DNA of 64,000 nt. Origin: Bimuria novae-zelandiae CBS 107.79. Lineage: Eukaryota > Ascomycota > Dothideomycetes > Pleosporales > Didymosphaeriaceae. Below the pieces are notes generated by a model. It was not told where the DNA came from and did not search any database. It saw only the letters and a list, made by a program, of their open reading frames with translations. Below are positions 1 to 12,125 of this stretch, piece after piece; the stretch's first letter is position 1; each line of letters starts with the position of its first letter. The position numbers and the translations under genes were made by a program. The stretch is from the NCBI GenBank assembly GCA_010015655.1, contig ML976659.1, positions 764,406 through 828,405 on the forward strand, given 5' to 3'.

Positions 1-286
1 AGGGTTAAGAAAAGGGAGGAAAAGGAGAGGGTCGCGGCGGAGAAACAGGCTGAGCAACAACAGAGGATTCAGGAGAAAGAAAACTCCGAAAAGGCTATAC
101 AAACTTCCTAAAAGGGAAAGAGGAAGGTCTCAAAGCCTGCCGCAGCGCCAAAATAGAAAAAAAAAGCAACGTGTGGTGGTTGCTGAGGGTAGGGGGGATA
201 GGGGTGATGAAATAGGGCGTGATCCAGCACCCACAACAACAACGCGCCGTGGCCGCAACATTAAACTTCTAGCGAAATTCCAGTAG
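1..286 (+). pseudogene. Tail of a pogo/Fot1-type DDE transposase, RIP-damaged
   Basis: The reading frame enters from the left edge and encodes a Lys/Glu/Gln-rich tail. After a frame change near the poly-A run at about 156-166 it ends in a basic RGRNIKLLAKFQ-like terminus with a TAG stop at 284-286. Charged, low-complexity C-termini ending in a basic RGRNIKL-type motif are familiar from fungal pogo/Fot1 transposases. Two in-frame stops (TAA near 109, TAG near 154) sit where CAA and CAG would be expected, the typical mark of RIP. No catalytic domain is inside the window, so the element class rests on the tail alone. Confidence 0.5.
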
Positions 287-539
287 TACATCTTTTTCGC
301 AGCAATTTATATAGTAATTGAATGAATTATTAGAATATTCTAGCTATTGTGGATGGCTCAGTAACGAGGTGTTGTAAACTGCGTGATTTGGTTGGGGTGC
401 GCCATTTGCCGAACCGCGCCAAGTGCTGAACCAACATGTTACCTCTTATAGCCACTAGATATAGGATGTTTCTCGCCGTTAAAGAAGGCGTATAGACGCT
501 AAGCTAAGGATCTAATATATAACTATATTACGTATATTA

Positions 540-1166
540 CTAAAATTAAGTTTTTATCTTACTTTATTACTACTTTTAAGGCTATAATTACTTAAAGTAA
601 TATTTAAGAAAGCTTTTAAGGTGCTAGCCTTATTCCTCTTAACTTAAAAGTAGTAATATTAAAGTTTAACGTCTACCTACGTATACTATTACTACTAGTA
701 GCTAATAGTAGCCTATAGTAGTTGCAGACGCCTAGTAATATCTTAAAATTTAGGTTATAATTAACGCTAGTAAAGGAGAAAATTTAAAGGTACCTAAATA
801 GTTCCCTAATAAGCCTAGTTAAGGCTTTTAAAAAATAATAAAAGGTATAGTAATAGTAGCATATAAGCTAGTATTAGCGTAAAAGTAGATCGCTAAGCTT
901 TAAGCTACTAATAAGACTACTACGCGACAGAAATTACATAAAAAAAAGTAATTATAGTAAAAAAAAGTCTTTATAGCTACTAATAGCTAGTAACTAACTA
1001 TTCTAAAGGACTTTGCGGCGCGTAGTAATAAAAAGAAAGTAAAGAAAAGTATACGCGCTAATAGAGGTAAATTAACTTAATAGCGCTATAGGCGTTATAG
1101 TAAAATTAAATATAATTTACGCACGTGTAAAAAAGAAGTAGAAGTAAATTCTAAGTAAATTAGCCT
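540..1166 (+). pseudogene. Second pogo/Fot1-type transposase C-terminal relic
   Basis: Read through its TAG/TAA codons, this A+T-rich stretch gives the layout of a pogo-family C-terminus. An F-x-x-A-G/S-L-I-P-L-N-like motif lies near 600-650, then a variable linker. A Lys/Arg-rich region lies near 1020-1080, and a knuckle-like end near 1081-1140 has its expected Cys and His codons replaced by Tyr. All damage fits C-to-T or G-to-A change. The catalytic DDE part is missing or unrecognisable. It is distinct from the tail at 1-286, so at least two related elements lie side by side. Confidence 0.45.
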
Positions 1167-1246
1167 ACTATAATTTCTTATAACTATTTATGCGCGTTCT
1201 GTACTATCGTGTAGAGTGTACGTTTTAATAGGGTCTTGGCATTTCC

Positions 1247-1280
1247 AGTCACTCGCTTGTGCCGGTCACTCGCTTGTGGA
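1247..1280. repeat. Short tandem repeat in A+T-rich flank
   Basis: The 13-mer TCACTCGCTTGTG occurs twice, 17 bp apart (1249-1261 and 1266-1278). It lies just downstream of the pogo relic and may be a remnant of that element's end, but no inverted partner was found. Confidence 0.5.
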
Positions 1281-1771
1281 GTACGTTATAACTTATATAT
1301 TTATACACCTCGTATTAAGTTTGTATAAGTATAGTCCTTATATTTAAAAATTTATAGAGAGTTTAAGTTTTAAAATTTTAGTGTTCTGCTTAGTTAGACC
1401 TACCTGTGGCCCTTGCGACCTAATCCATTTACCAGCCTAATTGTAAGTTTATTTAATAGCTTGATCTTATTAACATCGCGTAACGCCTCCAAGGTAGCGT
1501 TAATAGTAATAATAATTTTATATATTTAGCTACTTAATTAAGCAAGGTTTTAGCTTCACCTCTTAATTAACATAAAGCTAAGGGGCGGTATGACGGTTTA
1601 GTATAGAGCTTGGGCCACCCGCGTACGTGCGGCCCGTGCACATGATACACACAGTATATAACTTCTGTAGAGTAGCTACTCAATCAACAACGATTGCCTC
1701 AACACTCTTTTTACAACTTCACATAACTAAATCTATGTTCTTCACCATTCTCGCTTTCCCACCGCACGTGC

Positions 1772-4066
1772 TTAATCCTCCACATGCGCCCCCACCCTCG
1801 GCATATAAAGCGGCGCGATCCCCCCCTGACCCCCCCTCAACGCTGCATCCCTAACCCTCACCTTCTGCCCGTCTCCCAACCCCGCGTACCACACCTCATC
1901 CCCTCCCCTCTCCATCCCCATCTCCGCCAACTTACTAAGCCCCCGCGCCTCCAACTCCATCTTCGTCCTCAACGCACTCGCAATCACCCGCGCCTGATTG
2001 ATGCCGAACTCGGTGGCTACGCGCTCGAGCGAGCGCAACACGAAAGCTTGCGCCTCGGGCGACGCGATGGGCGTCGCGCCCGCGATGTAGAGCGCCCAGA
2101 GAGAGGAATACCCGCCGCTGACGCGGATGACGGGGAGTTGGTCGGTGGGCATGGCGGGGGAGCGGAATTCAGTGGTACAGCTGGCGGGCTGGGGGCGGAA
2201 GTTGGAGAGGAAGGGTTTGGCAGAGGTGGGTGTGGGTGTTGTTGAATGGGTCTGTTTGGGTTTGTCCATTGTCGTCGGTGTGGGTGGGGGGGACGGTGTG
2301 GGGGCAGCACGGGGCGGAGTAAGGTCTTCTTGTACGGATGTGGGCGTCAAGGGATATGCACTTCTATCATGGAAGTTGGGAGGAACTTGAGGTGTGTCGT
2401 GCAGATACTGTGGTATGCTCGCGAAGATCTCGGCTTGCATCTTGTACAGTGTCTCGGTGGAGTCGTCGAGGAGCTGCATGTATTTCTTTCCCACAAAGAC
2501 AGGCGGTGTGGCGCTGAATCCAGCAATCAGACTGTTCCGAAGGATGTCGTGAAGATAGATGCGGATGTATCGGATCCAATTCCAGGTCTGCGCCGCCGCG
2601 AGGTGGGGATATATGTGATATTCTTGACCGAAGATGCCCGGCGTCCCTTCTTCGCACGTTTCCACGACGTATTCCCAGTCCTGGCCCGCAGCCTCAAACA
2701 TTCGCTTTGCTTCCTCGTCGATCTCTAGGGCGCGTTGGACTATTGCAGTCATGTCTGTGAGTCGATGGTTTATGATATGCGCGCGGAAGTCTATCGTAGC
2801 GATGTGGATGTGGAAAAAGCGCTGTACCGGATCGTGGGGATCTTCCCACTTTTCAACTTCCTTGTTCAAGTCGTGGACGAACTTTGGAAGTGCAATGCCC
2901 ATCCCCATGCATCTAGAAATTTGATACGCAGTTAGTGCAAGCCTGAAGCGTGGAAATGACACCTCGCATCCTACAGATCACTCTACGCCTCGGCGTTACG
3001 TACTTAATCGTTAGCAGACCCACAGTCTGAAAATACATCCGCCGACCTGCAGGGGTCTCGAACTGTGCCCGCCCTCGCATCCGAACAAGGGACGAGGAGC
3101 CTGAAACGTGTTCCAGCCACCCTTTGAATGAGACTTCGTTGTGGGTGGATTCAAAAACACTAAGCAACATGGTCGCCAGTAGGGTGTTATCTGACTTCGC
3201 CTCGGAAGGCTTCTCAAGCGCTTTATTCGTCATCTTCAGAGCGTCAAGATACCATGTCGTGGCCTCTCTCTTTAGTCCGCTGTCCATAAAGAGGTTAGCC
3301 GTACCGGCCAGGCCGAGTGCAGTCATGACTAGATTCGTGGTCAGCGAGGGCAAAACAATGGGAGCTGGTATCAGGTGTATGTGGGAACATAGCTGCTCTG
3401 TACCTGGGTATCAGTACCTGTCGCCACAATCGGATGAAATCCGTTGGTACTGAGATGCTTATTATACGCTGCAGAAGACAAGGGTGGCAAATCCACTCCC
3501 GCGGCGTAGTGCATCATGAAGAAAGCAATACCTCTATCGATCACAGGAAAGAGCAACGGGCCACCTATATCATGTTGCATTCGTTTAATGGCGCGTCGCG
3601 CTTTCTCGGCATTATTCCGCTCATCACGAGCAGCGAGGGCTCTTGCTTTCGATTTCTGGGCTTTGCGTTCCACGGCGGCAGATTCATCTTGGAAGAGGCG
3701 ATCAATTGTGTGTTCGTATCCAGGACATTGGAAGCCCTTGTCGGCACATTTGACACACCCTTCCGGCCGTTCATCACACTGTCAATATGTGTTAGCCAGA
3801 TGTAACAGGTTGCCAAGAGGGTGGGTCATGTCGGCCCGCAAAGGAAGTTGGACTGGGCTGCACATTGCCCTTGTGTCTCGCGCTGCTGACCGCATCAGGT
3901 AATAACTCGTAGCAGTATTGTATGGATGCCACCCCACAGCCACTAAGCTGATGAAGTGCAAATGGCGACATCTCTCGCAAGAATTAATAATTAAAGCGCC
4001 ACGTACCTTGATCTTCCGTTGCCGACATTTCCTGCAACCTGTAGAGGGCCTCCCTCGGTACACCAT
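1772..4066 (-). CDS. Zn2Cys6 transcription factor with Fungal_trans_2 (DUF3468-like) body
   Basis: Predicted nuclear DNA-binding regulator of about 640 residues; target genes are unknown. Four exons join in frame: 4066-4007, 3778-3418, 3364-3004 and 2912-1772, with introns of 228, 53 and 91 bp, all GT-AG. Residues 11-38 form a complete binuclear zinc cluster (Cys11, 14, 21, 28, 31 and 38, spacing C-x2-C-x6-C-x6-C-x2-C-x6-C). The first intron splits it just before Cys21. A Lys/Arg/Ala-rich segment follows, then a largely helical body typical of Fungal_trans_2 proteins and a Pro/Thr-rich linker near the last third. The start is the ATG at 4066; the longer frame upstream opens with TTG. It is the first gene inside the left transposon border. 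Family assignment is firm, specific role unknown. Confidence 0.85.
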
Positions 4067-4678
4067 ACTGTGTCTGAGCACAACCGCCTTGCCGAGCCCC
4101 AATGCAGAAGACGTAGGATATTTCCTTAGTAGCCAGATATCGCTGTTAAAGAAACTGATGGTGCTCGCTCCTTATCTTGCTCAGCAGCGCGATGATACTA
4201 CAGGTGTTCACTCCAAAACAGTCGCAACCAACGCACAGAGGACCGCAGCCGGGGAAATGAGAGTTCTATGAGAATTGCACTGCGGCTTCGAGGTTGGATC
4301 CCCTAAGTAAGCACTCAATAAGAAGTGGCTTAGCAAGATGACGGGGAGCCTGCGTGGCTCTGTGACTCCAAAAACATGCAACTGATGCTAAACCTATTGC
4401 GGAATACTGTGCGTAATTGGCTGGTTCGCAGCATGGAGCGCCTCCCACATAAAGCTGAAAGCTGGCTATACACTACTACGTTAACCGTTAAAGTTTATTC
4501 GTTGTATTATCTATCCTAGGGTTACTCATTGCCTTTTCCAAGTCTGACTCTGGCCCGTTATAGCCCACTTCCGCCTTTGCGCGAGTGAGCGCTTCGCTGT
4601 ACCCATGAAACGCACTGGAAAAGAATGGGAGCTAGAGACGGCGGAACTGTACTCTAAACAAGTCTAATGATCTATCAT
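4067..4678. other. Intergenic region between regulator and SET-domain gene
   Basis: The sequence upstream of the regulator and downstream of the SET-domain gene has ordinary base composition. The short frames here do not connect to either gene. No RNA gene or repeat recognised. Confidence 0.5.
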
Positions 4679-5761
4679 CTACATCTCCTCGCACCTTTCA
4701 CACTGACACTCAAACCCCCAGTTCGTCTTCAAAGTCTTCATCCTCTTACCCTTGGACATCTGCCTCTCCTCCCCACTCAGATACGTAATGCACAGCTCGT
4801 CACCCTGCTTGATATACCTCCCAGCTCGGAAATGCCACACTCGTCCGACTCTCTGCTTCTCAATGTTGTTCCCACACGAATGATTGAAGTACGAAGCCGA
4901 GGGCCAGCACCCATAGCCGAAGAACTCGGATCCTTCGTCCTCCAGCGAGCGTATGCCGAAGGAGTTATGCGAGTCGCGGGAGGAAAGCATGAAAAGGTTC
5001 TCTGGCGTAATGTGCGGGAGGAGAGTTACAGGGCAGATAGCCAGCATGTGCAGGTACGTGCGCGTGAATGCCCGGAGGTCGTCATAACTGTGGTATGGCG
5101 TGTCGTCGTCGGCGAGCGCGACGAAGCGGTCCCAGTCTTGCGGATTGTTGTGCTTCCACAGGAGGCCACTGACGCAGAAGGCCATGATGTCTGGCGAGAT
5201 TGGCTGCATCAGCGCCTTCTGGACTGCCTTGCGGTGCTGCTTGGTGACCTTGACACCGTTGTCCGTTGACTTGTCGCCATCCGCTTCTCTCGCGATGCGT
5301 ATCGATGCCGCCTGCTCGGTCGTCGCTTCCCACGCAATCCGAATCTCCTTCGCCTTCGGCCGCGGTACCCCTACATCCACCATATCCGAGTCTTCCTTAC
5401 TCCGGTCCTTAACCAGAGTCTGCACCACCGTCCACGTCTTGACGCCCAGCTCGCCGACCCTCTCGCACCACTTGAGCTTGCAGTCCTGGGAACAAAAGAC
5501 AAATCCTACGCTCGCGTCCCGCACACTCAGTCCCCTTCCGCGATCGTATCCAAAGCACTCCCCGCACACTTCACGGCGGTACTCCTTAAGCACAACCTCG
5601 AGCGTGAGGTCATCCCCAAGGTAGACGAGGGTATCAGCGGGTATGTCTTGCACAGCGAAAACGGCGCGACCGGAATGTGGCGTGTGGCGTACTTCGAAGA
5701 GGTGCGAGGTGGGCGCTCCGGGGGGAGGCGGGCTATCTAAGATGTCTTCCTCGCCCTCCAT
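4679..5761 (-). CDS. SET-domain protein with MYND-like finger (SMYD/Set5-Set6 type)
   Basis: Likely protein-lysine methyltransferase of 360 residues in one exon. The N-terminal SET strand (GRAVFAVQDIPADT, about 31-44) precedes a compact MYND-like zinc finger (Cys66, Cys69, Cys90, Cys94, Cys99). The C-terminus carries the SET core NHSCGNN at 293-299, the GDELCITY motif near 320-327, and a post-SET cysteine cluster CQCERC at 352-357. This order, with MYND inserted in a split SET domain, is that of SMYD and yeast Set5/Set6 proteins. Known members methylate histones or other proteins using S-adenosylmethionine; the substrate here is unknown. The frame continues upstream to 5932 but opens with TTG and has no ATG before 5761, so 5761 is the likely start unless an upstream exon exists. 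Confidence 0.85.
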   Translation of the reverse strand: MEGEEDILDSPPPPGAPTSHLFEVRHTPHSGRAVFAVQDIPADTLVYLGDDLTLEVVLKEYRREVCGECFGYDRGRGLSVRDASVGFVFCSQDCKLKWCERVGELGVKTWTVVQTLVKDRSKEDSDMVDVGVPRPKAKEIRIAWEATTEQAASIRIAREADGDKSTDNGVKVTKQHRKAVQKALMQPISPDIMAFCVSGLLWKHNNPQDWDRFVALADDDTPYHSYDDLRAFTRTYLHMLAICPVTLLPHITPENLFMLSSRDSHNSFGIRSLEDEGSEFFGYGCWPSASYFNHSCGNNIEKQRVGRVWHFRAGRYIKQGDELCITYLSGEERQMSKGKRMKTLKTNWGFECQCERCEEM

Positions 5762-6435
5762 ACTGAATTCTGGTATATCGATATTCGGAAAGAGGTGATC
5801 AAGAAACAATGCTGCTATACCGACCTCGGGAGAGCACTTGAGACGTATAGCGTCTTTAAAATGACGGCGTATTTGAATAGCGTGAAAAAACAAGCGTGCG
5901 TGAGGTTTGCCGAACAGAGCGAAGGCCAACAAGCGCTCAGTTTCGTATATCCCTGATACTCATACCGGAGGAGAAAGATCTTATGAATAGTGCCATTGTT
6001 GATGTGTTTATGGGTGTGAGTTCGGACAGGCTGGTGGGCGAAGTGTGAGAGTTTAATGTCAAAGTCTAGACCTGCGAAGCGCTTACCTTGCGGCGATAAG
6101 ATAGCGCGCGGATATAAGCGAAGAAAGCAGGAGCCTTATACGTCCCTTGTCCGATGACGACTTGTTCACGATTTGGCCGTCCCGGATCCGCGAGTTCATT
6201 CATGCGACTGTGCTCTCGATTCCGAGCAAATGACGGGGCCTTTGGACAGTGTACACTAACAGTGACACAACCAACTCCCTAAACACTAGGTTACCAACCA
6301 GTATATTTTCAAGACACGAAGCTTCGAAGACTATCATCTCCTATTCTTGTGAGCAGGTTCTAGTTCCAGGGAATCACATCTTGATTAGATTCAGCATCGA
6401 ACAACATCACACCCCCCTGCTCCCCGACCGCGACC
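5762..6435. other. Intergenic region
   Basis: Promoter side of the SET-domain gene and 3' side of the lactonase-like gene. No conserved frame, repeat or RNA gene seen. Confidence 0.45.
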
Positions 6436-7736
6436 CTACCCACAGACCCCAAAGTCCCTACAAATCTCCCTCCCCACCGCTTTGATGCCCTCCACAATCC
6501 ACAGCTGCGCATTGCTAAACACCAGCACACCCCCCGGAATAAACGCAAAATTATTCGACTCGACGCCCACCCATATTTTCCCAATAAGGCTACCCTCCTT
6601 ATTCCACACATGCACGCCATCCCCGCACCCCGCCCAAACATTCCCCTCCGTATCGGTATGAATCCCATCCGGGAACCCATTATCCACCCACGCAAACGTG
6701 CGCCTGTTCTCCAAGCGCTTCTGATCCACAACGTCGAAGGCGTAAATAGTAGCTGGGCGCGTCCCGTTGATGCCGTTGATAACTTGTTGTGATCCTGTGT
6801 CCGTGACATACAGCGTCTTCAAGTCGGGCGAGAACTCCAGGCCGTTGCTCGCGACGAAGCCGTCCGCGACGGCCGCGATCTCGCCCGTGGACGGTGAGAA
6901 GCGGTACACCTGCGGCGGGATCTGCGGGGCAGGCCGGAAGTTCTGCCAGAAGCCGTACTGCACGTCCGTGAACCAGAGGTCGCCGGTGATGGGGTGCTGC
7001 CGGACGTCGTTGACGGAGCTGAAGTTGCGGCCGAGGAAGCTGTTGAGGAGCACTTCCGAGGTGTTGGTCACGGGGTCGACCGAGACGAGGCCCGAGTAGT
7101 GCGTGAAGTCGCCTTCGTCGCAGAAGAGCAGGCGCGGTGGGGTGGTGCCATTGCCTTGGGGCGAGCCGGGTGGGTAGTAGGTTGTGCCTCCGTTGGCTTC
7201 GTTTACGTCTGGGTATTGGGTTGAGGAGATGGCGTAGTCGTTGCCCAGGTCAATAACTGTAATGTTGATAGGATCGTCGAGGCTCTGGTAGTTACTAGTC
7301 ACGTAGATTTTATTGGTCTCGCGGTTGTAGGAGCCCATCTATGCCAATCAGTTAGCCTTCCATCTCCCTTCATGAGTCTCTCACACATATCAATCCCACA
7401 GAGAAATAGTCTTGACATCGTGTCGCAACTTCCTACACTAACGCTCACCTCATGAAAAGCCTGCCACTCCAAATTCCACAACCTCCTCGCGCTCGCCGCC
7501 TCCCCTAACACATCCCTCCCAAAGCTCTCCTGAAACCCCAACAGCGCAATCGTATTTGAATCGCTCACATTCGTGCTCACCAGACCCGCAAAATACCCCG
7601 GGTCCGTCGCGCCCGCCAGAAGATCAACCGGGATAACACTCGTCATCGTCGTAACCGTGAGAATCACTACTTTCCACACAACTGATATCTGCGATTGCGA
7701 AGCGAATTGCACACCTGCCTGGGCCGCGCTTTCCAT
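6436..7736 (-). CDS. Secreted SMP-30/gluconolactonase-like beta-propeller protein
   Basis: Predicted calcium-dependent lactonase-type six-bladed propeller of 396 residues; the substrate is not predictable. Two exons, 7736-7449 and 7338-6436, flank a 110-bp GTGAGC...TAG intron in phase 0. A hydrophobic stretch at about residues 19-38 may be a signal peptide or signal anchor. Motifs expected of the SMP-30 fold are visible: SNGLEFSPDLKTLYVTDTG (metal-binding Asn and the following strand) and FPDGIHTDTEGNVWAG (the metal-binding Asp loop). Similar secreted lactonase-like proteins are common in plant-associated ascomycetes, and some sit in secondary-metabolite clusters, but no cluster partner is adjacent here. 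The ATG at 7736 is a real ATG; an additional upstream start cannot be excluded. Confidence 0.8.
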
Positions 7737-8437
7737 CCCAGCCTTTTATGTACCTGCACCGCGCGTCTCGGTCGTTCTCTGCGTCATAACCCCTCACTAG
7801 GATGCATGTGTAGCGGAAGGGAGCCGGAGCACGGGGACGGAACTTTTTTTGACGGTATGTCCGTGGTTCTCATTGCCCAATTGGCTTCTTTACCGGGTTT
7901 CTGTAGATGGCATGGAGTGTTCGAGGGTAGGGTTGAAGCATTTGGAGGGGGCTGGGGAGTGGGGTACAGTAGGGCCGACGCGAGATTTGCATTGTGAGTT
8001 ACTGCATGTGGAATCGGTTCGAGCGACCGTTCTGGGCAGTTGTGACGAGTCGAGGTGTACCCGGTGGCTCGTCTCGAGGTTAGAGTAGAATGTGGACATG
8101 TCCGAAGTTGATCGCCTAAGCATGAAGATTTCTTTCTACTGACATGGATGTTGATTATCACTCTACGATACTAACATCGGTGTTTCTGTAAACGCCAATG
8201 TCTCCATGGACTATGCAATATATACGTCCCGATGTTATGCCTGCCTGCCTGCCCTTGTTCAACACGAATGCGTCCCTCTGCTTGTCGTTCCCACCCCGTT
8301 CAAAAATATCAATATCGCAATGACGCCCACAAACACCATGCTCGCGAATGCCTTACTTACGTACATGTCGAGCAACCAAACAAACGGATAGATTAGGGTA
8401 ATATGTAATGCTTCAAAACTCCTTCCAAGCCGCACAA
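7737..8437. other. Intergenic region (about 700 bp)
   Basis: Overlapping short frames occur on both strands but none looks conserved. It contains the lactonase promoter and the 3' flank of HMG-CoA reductase. No repeat recognised. Confidence 0.45.
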
Positions 8438-11400
8438 CTACCGCTTAGGCAACGGCCCACTCGCGCTCGCCGTTAGGGCGCTAGTGACGGGCGTTTGCAT
8501 GCCTACCGGCGTTGACGGGGCAGGTGTGGGTGCGCGACTGGGCACATTGCTCCGGTTGTGTGCCATATGTGCTTTGACCAAGTGGCCAGCGCACAGGGCC
8601 GCGTTAAGAGAAAGCTCACCGGCGAGAACACCGGCAGCGATGACGCGGGCGAGTTGCCGCGCGTTGTCGCCGGGCGACGTTGGGTGGGCGCCACGGACGC
8701 CCAAGAGGTCGAGCATAGCGGATTGCGGCTCAAGGATCGTGCCACCTCCTATGGTGCCGACTTCTATTGAAGGCATCGAGACTGAGATTTGCAGATTCCC
8801 GTGTACGCTGGGCATCGTTAGTGGATGTAGATGATGTTCAAGCGTAGTGACTTACTTATTCATAATGGTGATGCAGTTGGAGGACTCAACTACCTGGGCA
8901 GGATCCTGCCCAGTAGCAAGGTAAATCGCGGCAACGATATTAGCTGCGTGGGCATTGAATCCACCCAGCGCGCCAGCCATGGCCGAGCCAATGTAATTCT
9001 TCGAGATGTTCATCTGCACAAGGTCTTCAACCTCGCACTTCAGCACGGATTTGACAATGCGACCAGGAATGACTGCTTCCGCGACAACACTTTTGCCACG
9101 GCCGTCAATCCAGTTGATGGCGGCCGCCTTCTTATCAGTACAGTAGTTACCAGACACAGTAATCACGCGCATATCATCGAAGCCACAGTCGTTTGCCATG
9201 ACAGTAAGAGCGTGTTCAACACCCTTGGAAATCATGTTCATACCCATGGCGTCACCCGTTGTGGTCTTGAAACGAACGTACAAATTCGTCCCGGCGATGG
9301 CGGTCTTCATGCTTTGTAGCCTGGCGAATCGGGAAGTCGAGTTGAAGGCGTTCTTCATTGTCTTCTGTCCCTCCTCGGAATCAAGCCAAAGCTTGGCAGC
9401 ACCCGCACGGGCAAGACTGTCGAAACCGATACAGGGTCCACGAGTCATGCCGTCGGCGGTAACAACAGTAGTGACACCTCCGCCAGCGTTGATGGCCTTG
9501 GAACCACGAGAAGTAGAAGCGACAAGAACACCCTCGGTAGTAGCCATGGGAAGGAAATAGTTCTGGCCATCAACCATGATGGGTCCAGCAACGCCAAGCG
9601 GCAGAGGTAAATAACCGATGACATTTTCGCAGCAAGCTCCGTGCACCAAGTCGTAGTTGTAGTCCTTATACGGGAGAAGAGAACGTTCGAGCAGAGTGGA
9701 AGTCTCGCGAGTTGCATGGGTTCGGGACACTAGACCACGTCGAATCTTGACAGCGCGCGTCTTGTCGCCTAGGGTCTTTTCCAAGGCATAACCGGGAATC
9801 TTTCCTTTGACTGCAAGATCGATAAGCTCCTCATCGGTGAGACTAGGTGCGCGCTTCTCTTTCAGGACCTGTTCCAAGAATTCCATGGGACGATTAGGCT
9901 CCGTCTGCTCCTCTTCAGTGGGCGGCTTCGCAAGAAGCTGCGGCTGGACTGGAGGCGGCTGCGGCACGTGCTGCATCAGAGGTTGGGCAATTCCTCGGCT
10001 TGCCTGTTGCTCAGGGCCCGGAGTTATCGGAGGAGTCGGCATATGCAGATGAGGAATACCAGGAGCGGGAGTGGGAGGAGTGCCGTCTTGAATCTCGGCC
10101 GCGGTAGGTGGTTCGAGTGGTTTGTGAGGCTCCTTGATGGTCCATCGGGCCGCGTTGAAGAGGTAGCCGTTCATTACGACGCTCAAGAAAAGAGCCACAA
10201 TGATCCACTTGCTTAGGAAGGGATCCTCCATGCTTTTTAGAACACCATCAACAAAATGGGTACTGATATTGTTACTGAAGGTCATCCCATCGTCGCTAAG
10301 GCTTGGTTCGGCGTAGTGAATCGAGGGGTATTCCAGCTCGTACTTGATGGGCATGAGAATGGTGACAATGGTCGAAACTGAAGCTTTCTTTGCTTGGTCA
10401 ACAATGGCATCAAGGCCGCTCCCCGCAACCTTGAAAGGATCCAGCGGGGGTGTCGCGTAGACATTGGAGAGATGAGAAGCCTTCGGAGCCAGACCAAATC
10501 GTAGCGTGGCCAGGTTCAAGATATTGACCAGGAAGAATCCGGCAACCATGACCAGTTTGAACTTCGGCACGGTGATCTTCTTTCCCAGAATGGTAGTGGA
10601 CGAAGATCGAGACTGTACATCGCTCGCGCTAGGCCAGTCGTTGTTGAGAGCCACGTTCTCGGCCACCCTGCGGTCCACTCCATCGTCTTCTAGTGCGCGG
10701 CGAAGGGCAACATGTCGCTTGATGCGATTGATTTCCAGCTTGATGGTCAGGATAGCGGTATAAAAGGTCAGCAGCATGATGGCGTCGAAGAACAGAATCC
10801 ATCCGCCGAGGAAGCAGAACTGACGGAGTCCTCCTTGGATGCCAGACATGGCGCCCGCAACTAGGACAAGGATTTCAAAGAAGTAATCTCGTACGATGTC
10901 GAAGCCAGTCTTCTTAATGGCAGTTTGCACGGCGGACTGAATCGTAAGCGGTTCGCCGCGGCTATCCTCTGCAGCTCTTCGTGCATCCATCGAGGCAGAC
11001 AGCACCGCCTTGGTCAAAACAATAGGCTTTTCAAATCCGATGATGACGACCAGGAACGGTAAGCCCTCGGAGAGAAGAACCATGTTGATAGGAACGCCGA
11101 AGTAGGTTGTTACGGCGAGGGCAAATAAGAATGCGAAGGCTGACTGGAGCAGCACAGCGGTCGCGAGCCAGAAATTTGACCCCAGGCGTCGCATTGCGAG
11201 GAACAGGGAAACAAAGGTCAAGTGCATAGCCAGGTAACCCATGGCCATGATGAGGATATCGCCAGTGTCTGCATTCTACAGCGTATTAGCAACGAGCGTT
11301 GTTTACAATTTGGATTTGCGCATACCTTGAGCAGATCTACGAATGAAGTCCAGGATTCACGAGCCCAGTTGCGGACACCCCCAGGCGCATTCCCACTCTT

Positions 11401-12125
11401 GGCAGCCTTCATGATCCACTTCTTTTCCTCACGAGTGCCTTCGGCCTCGGACCCATGCGACTGCGACGCGTATTTCGGCGCCGAGATCTCCTGCATGGCC
11501 TTGAGGAAGTCGGCTGCCTCGTCATATGGGATTGCGTATGCCAAAGTAGTGTCGTGCGAGATGGTGGAGAAGGAGTTGGAGGAGCTGGGGAGCAGCTGCG
11601 AAGAAACATTCGAGGGGACGGCATTCTGCGAAGGTGCAGAGTTGATGGCGCTCGACTCGGGGAACACGAGCGTCACTAGAGCAAGTTCTTGCGCCTTTGG
11701 CTTCCTGTCAACAGCGCCCTGTACTATGTATATAGCCAACATACCTGTGCCACTTTCGCATCCCTATGTTCTTCAATTTCCCACTTCCATGATGTCTCTT
11801 CGCCCACGCGGAGCCTCTTGCTGCCTGCCAACAGCGTGTTGAAGTCTACCAGTCCTGGCGTCGTGTCGTTCTGCTCGAGGAAGCCTTTGTCCAGCACGCC
11901 GAGGTAGGAGTAGCTGGCCAGGAACGCAATGGTAACGATTGTGTGTACGGGGTGAGTGCATGCCTTCTTTGCGATTGAGAGCAGGATGGGCGTGCAATGG
12001 CGGTCGAACCAGCCCGGGCGTTGCTGCTTGCCCGCGCGGGGGCTCTGGAAGCGTTTCGCGAGGAAGCCAAACATGGTGTCGGCGCTGGAGGAGCGTCGTG
12101 TGGGTGCTCGGAGGGTTTTGGGCAT
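8438..12125 (-). CDS. HMG1: 3-hydroxy-3-methylglutaryl-CoA reductase
   Basis: Reduces HMG-CoA to mevalonate with two NADPH, the committed step towards ergosterol and other isoprenoids; anchored in the endoplasmic reticulum. Exons are 12125-11745, about 11700-11326, 11275-8856 and 8807-8438, giving about 1,181 residues, usual for fungal enzymes. The first intron (about 44 bp) has a clear GTATGT donor, but its acceptor is uncertain by a few codons. Exon 3 opens with the membrane and sterol-sensing region (about 253-450), then a Pro-rich linker. Catalytic marks are the Glu of [12 protein letters not shown] (about 802), the NADPH loop DAMGMN (about 925), the DKKAAAINW lysine (about 965), GTIGGGT in exon 4, and the C-terminal HMAHN histidine (about 1138). 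The gene name follows the fungal orthologue; paralogue numbering is unknown. Confidence 0.97.

Larger units (their letters stand above)
287..1771. other. A+T-rich RIP-degraded DNA up to the first gene
   Basis: Apart from the transposase relics and the short tandem repeat, this stretch is TpA-rich with no sustained frame. Base composition becomes ordinary close to 1600-1640, about 130 bp before the stop codon of the first gene, so the compartment boundary is sharp. Confidence 0.6.

Noticed and set aside
1784..2245. Long plus-strand frame opposite the Zn2Cys6 gene
   Set aside because: Shadow of a real exon on the other strand; Pro/Arg-rich artefact of codon bias.
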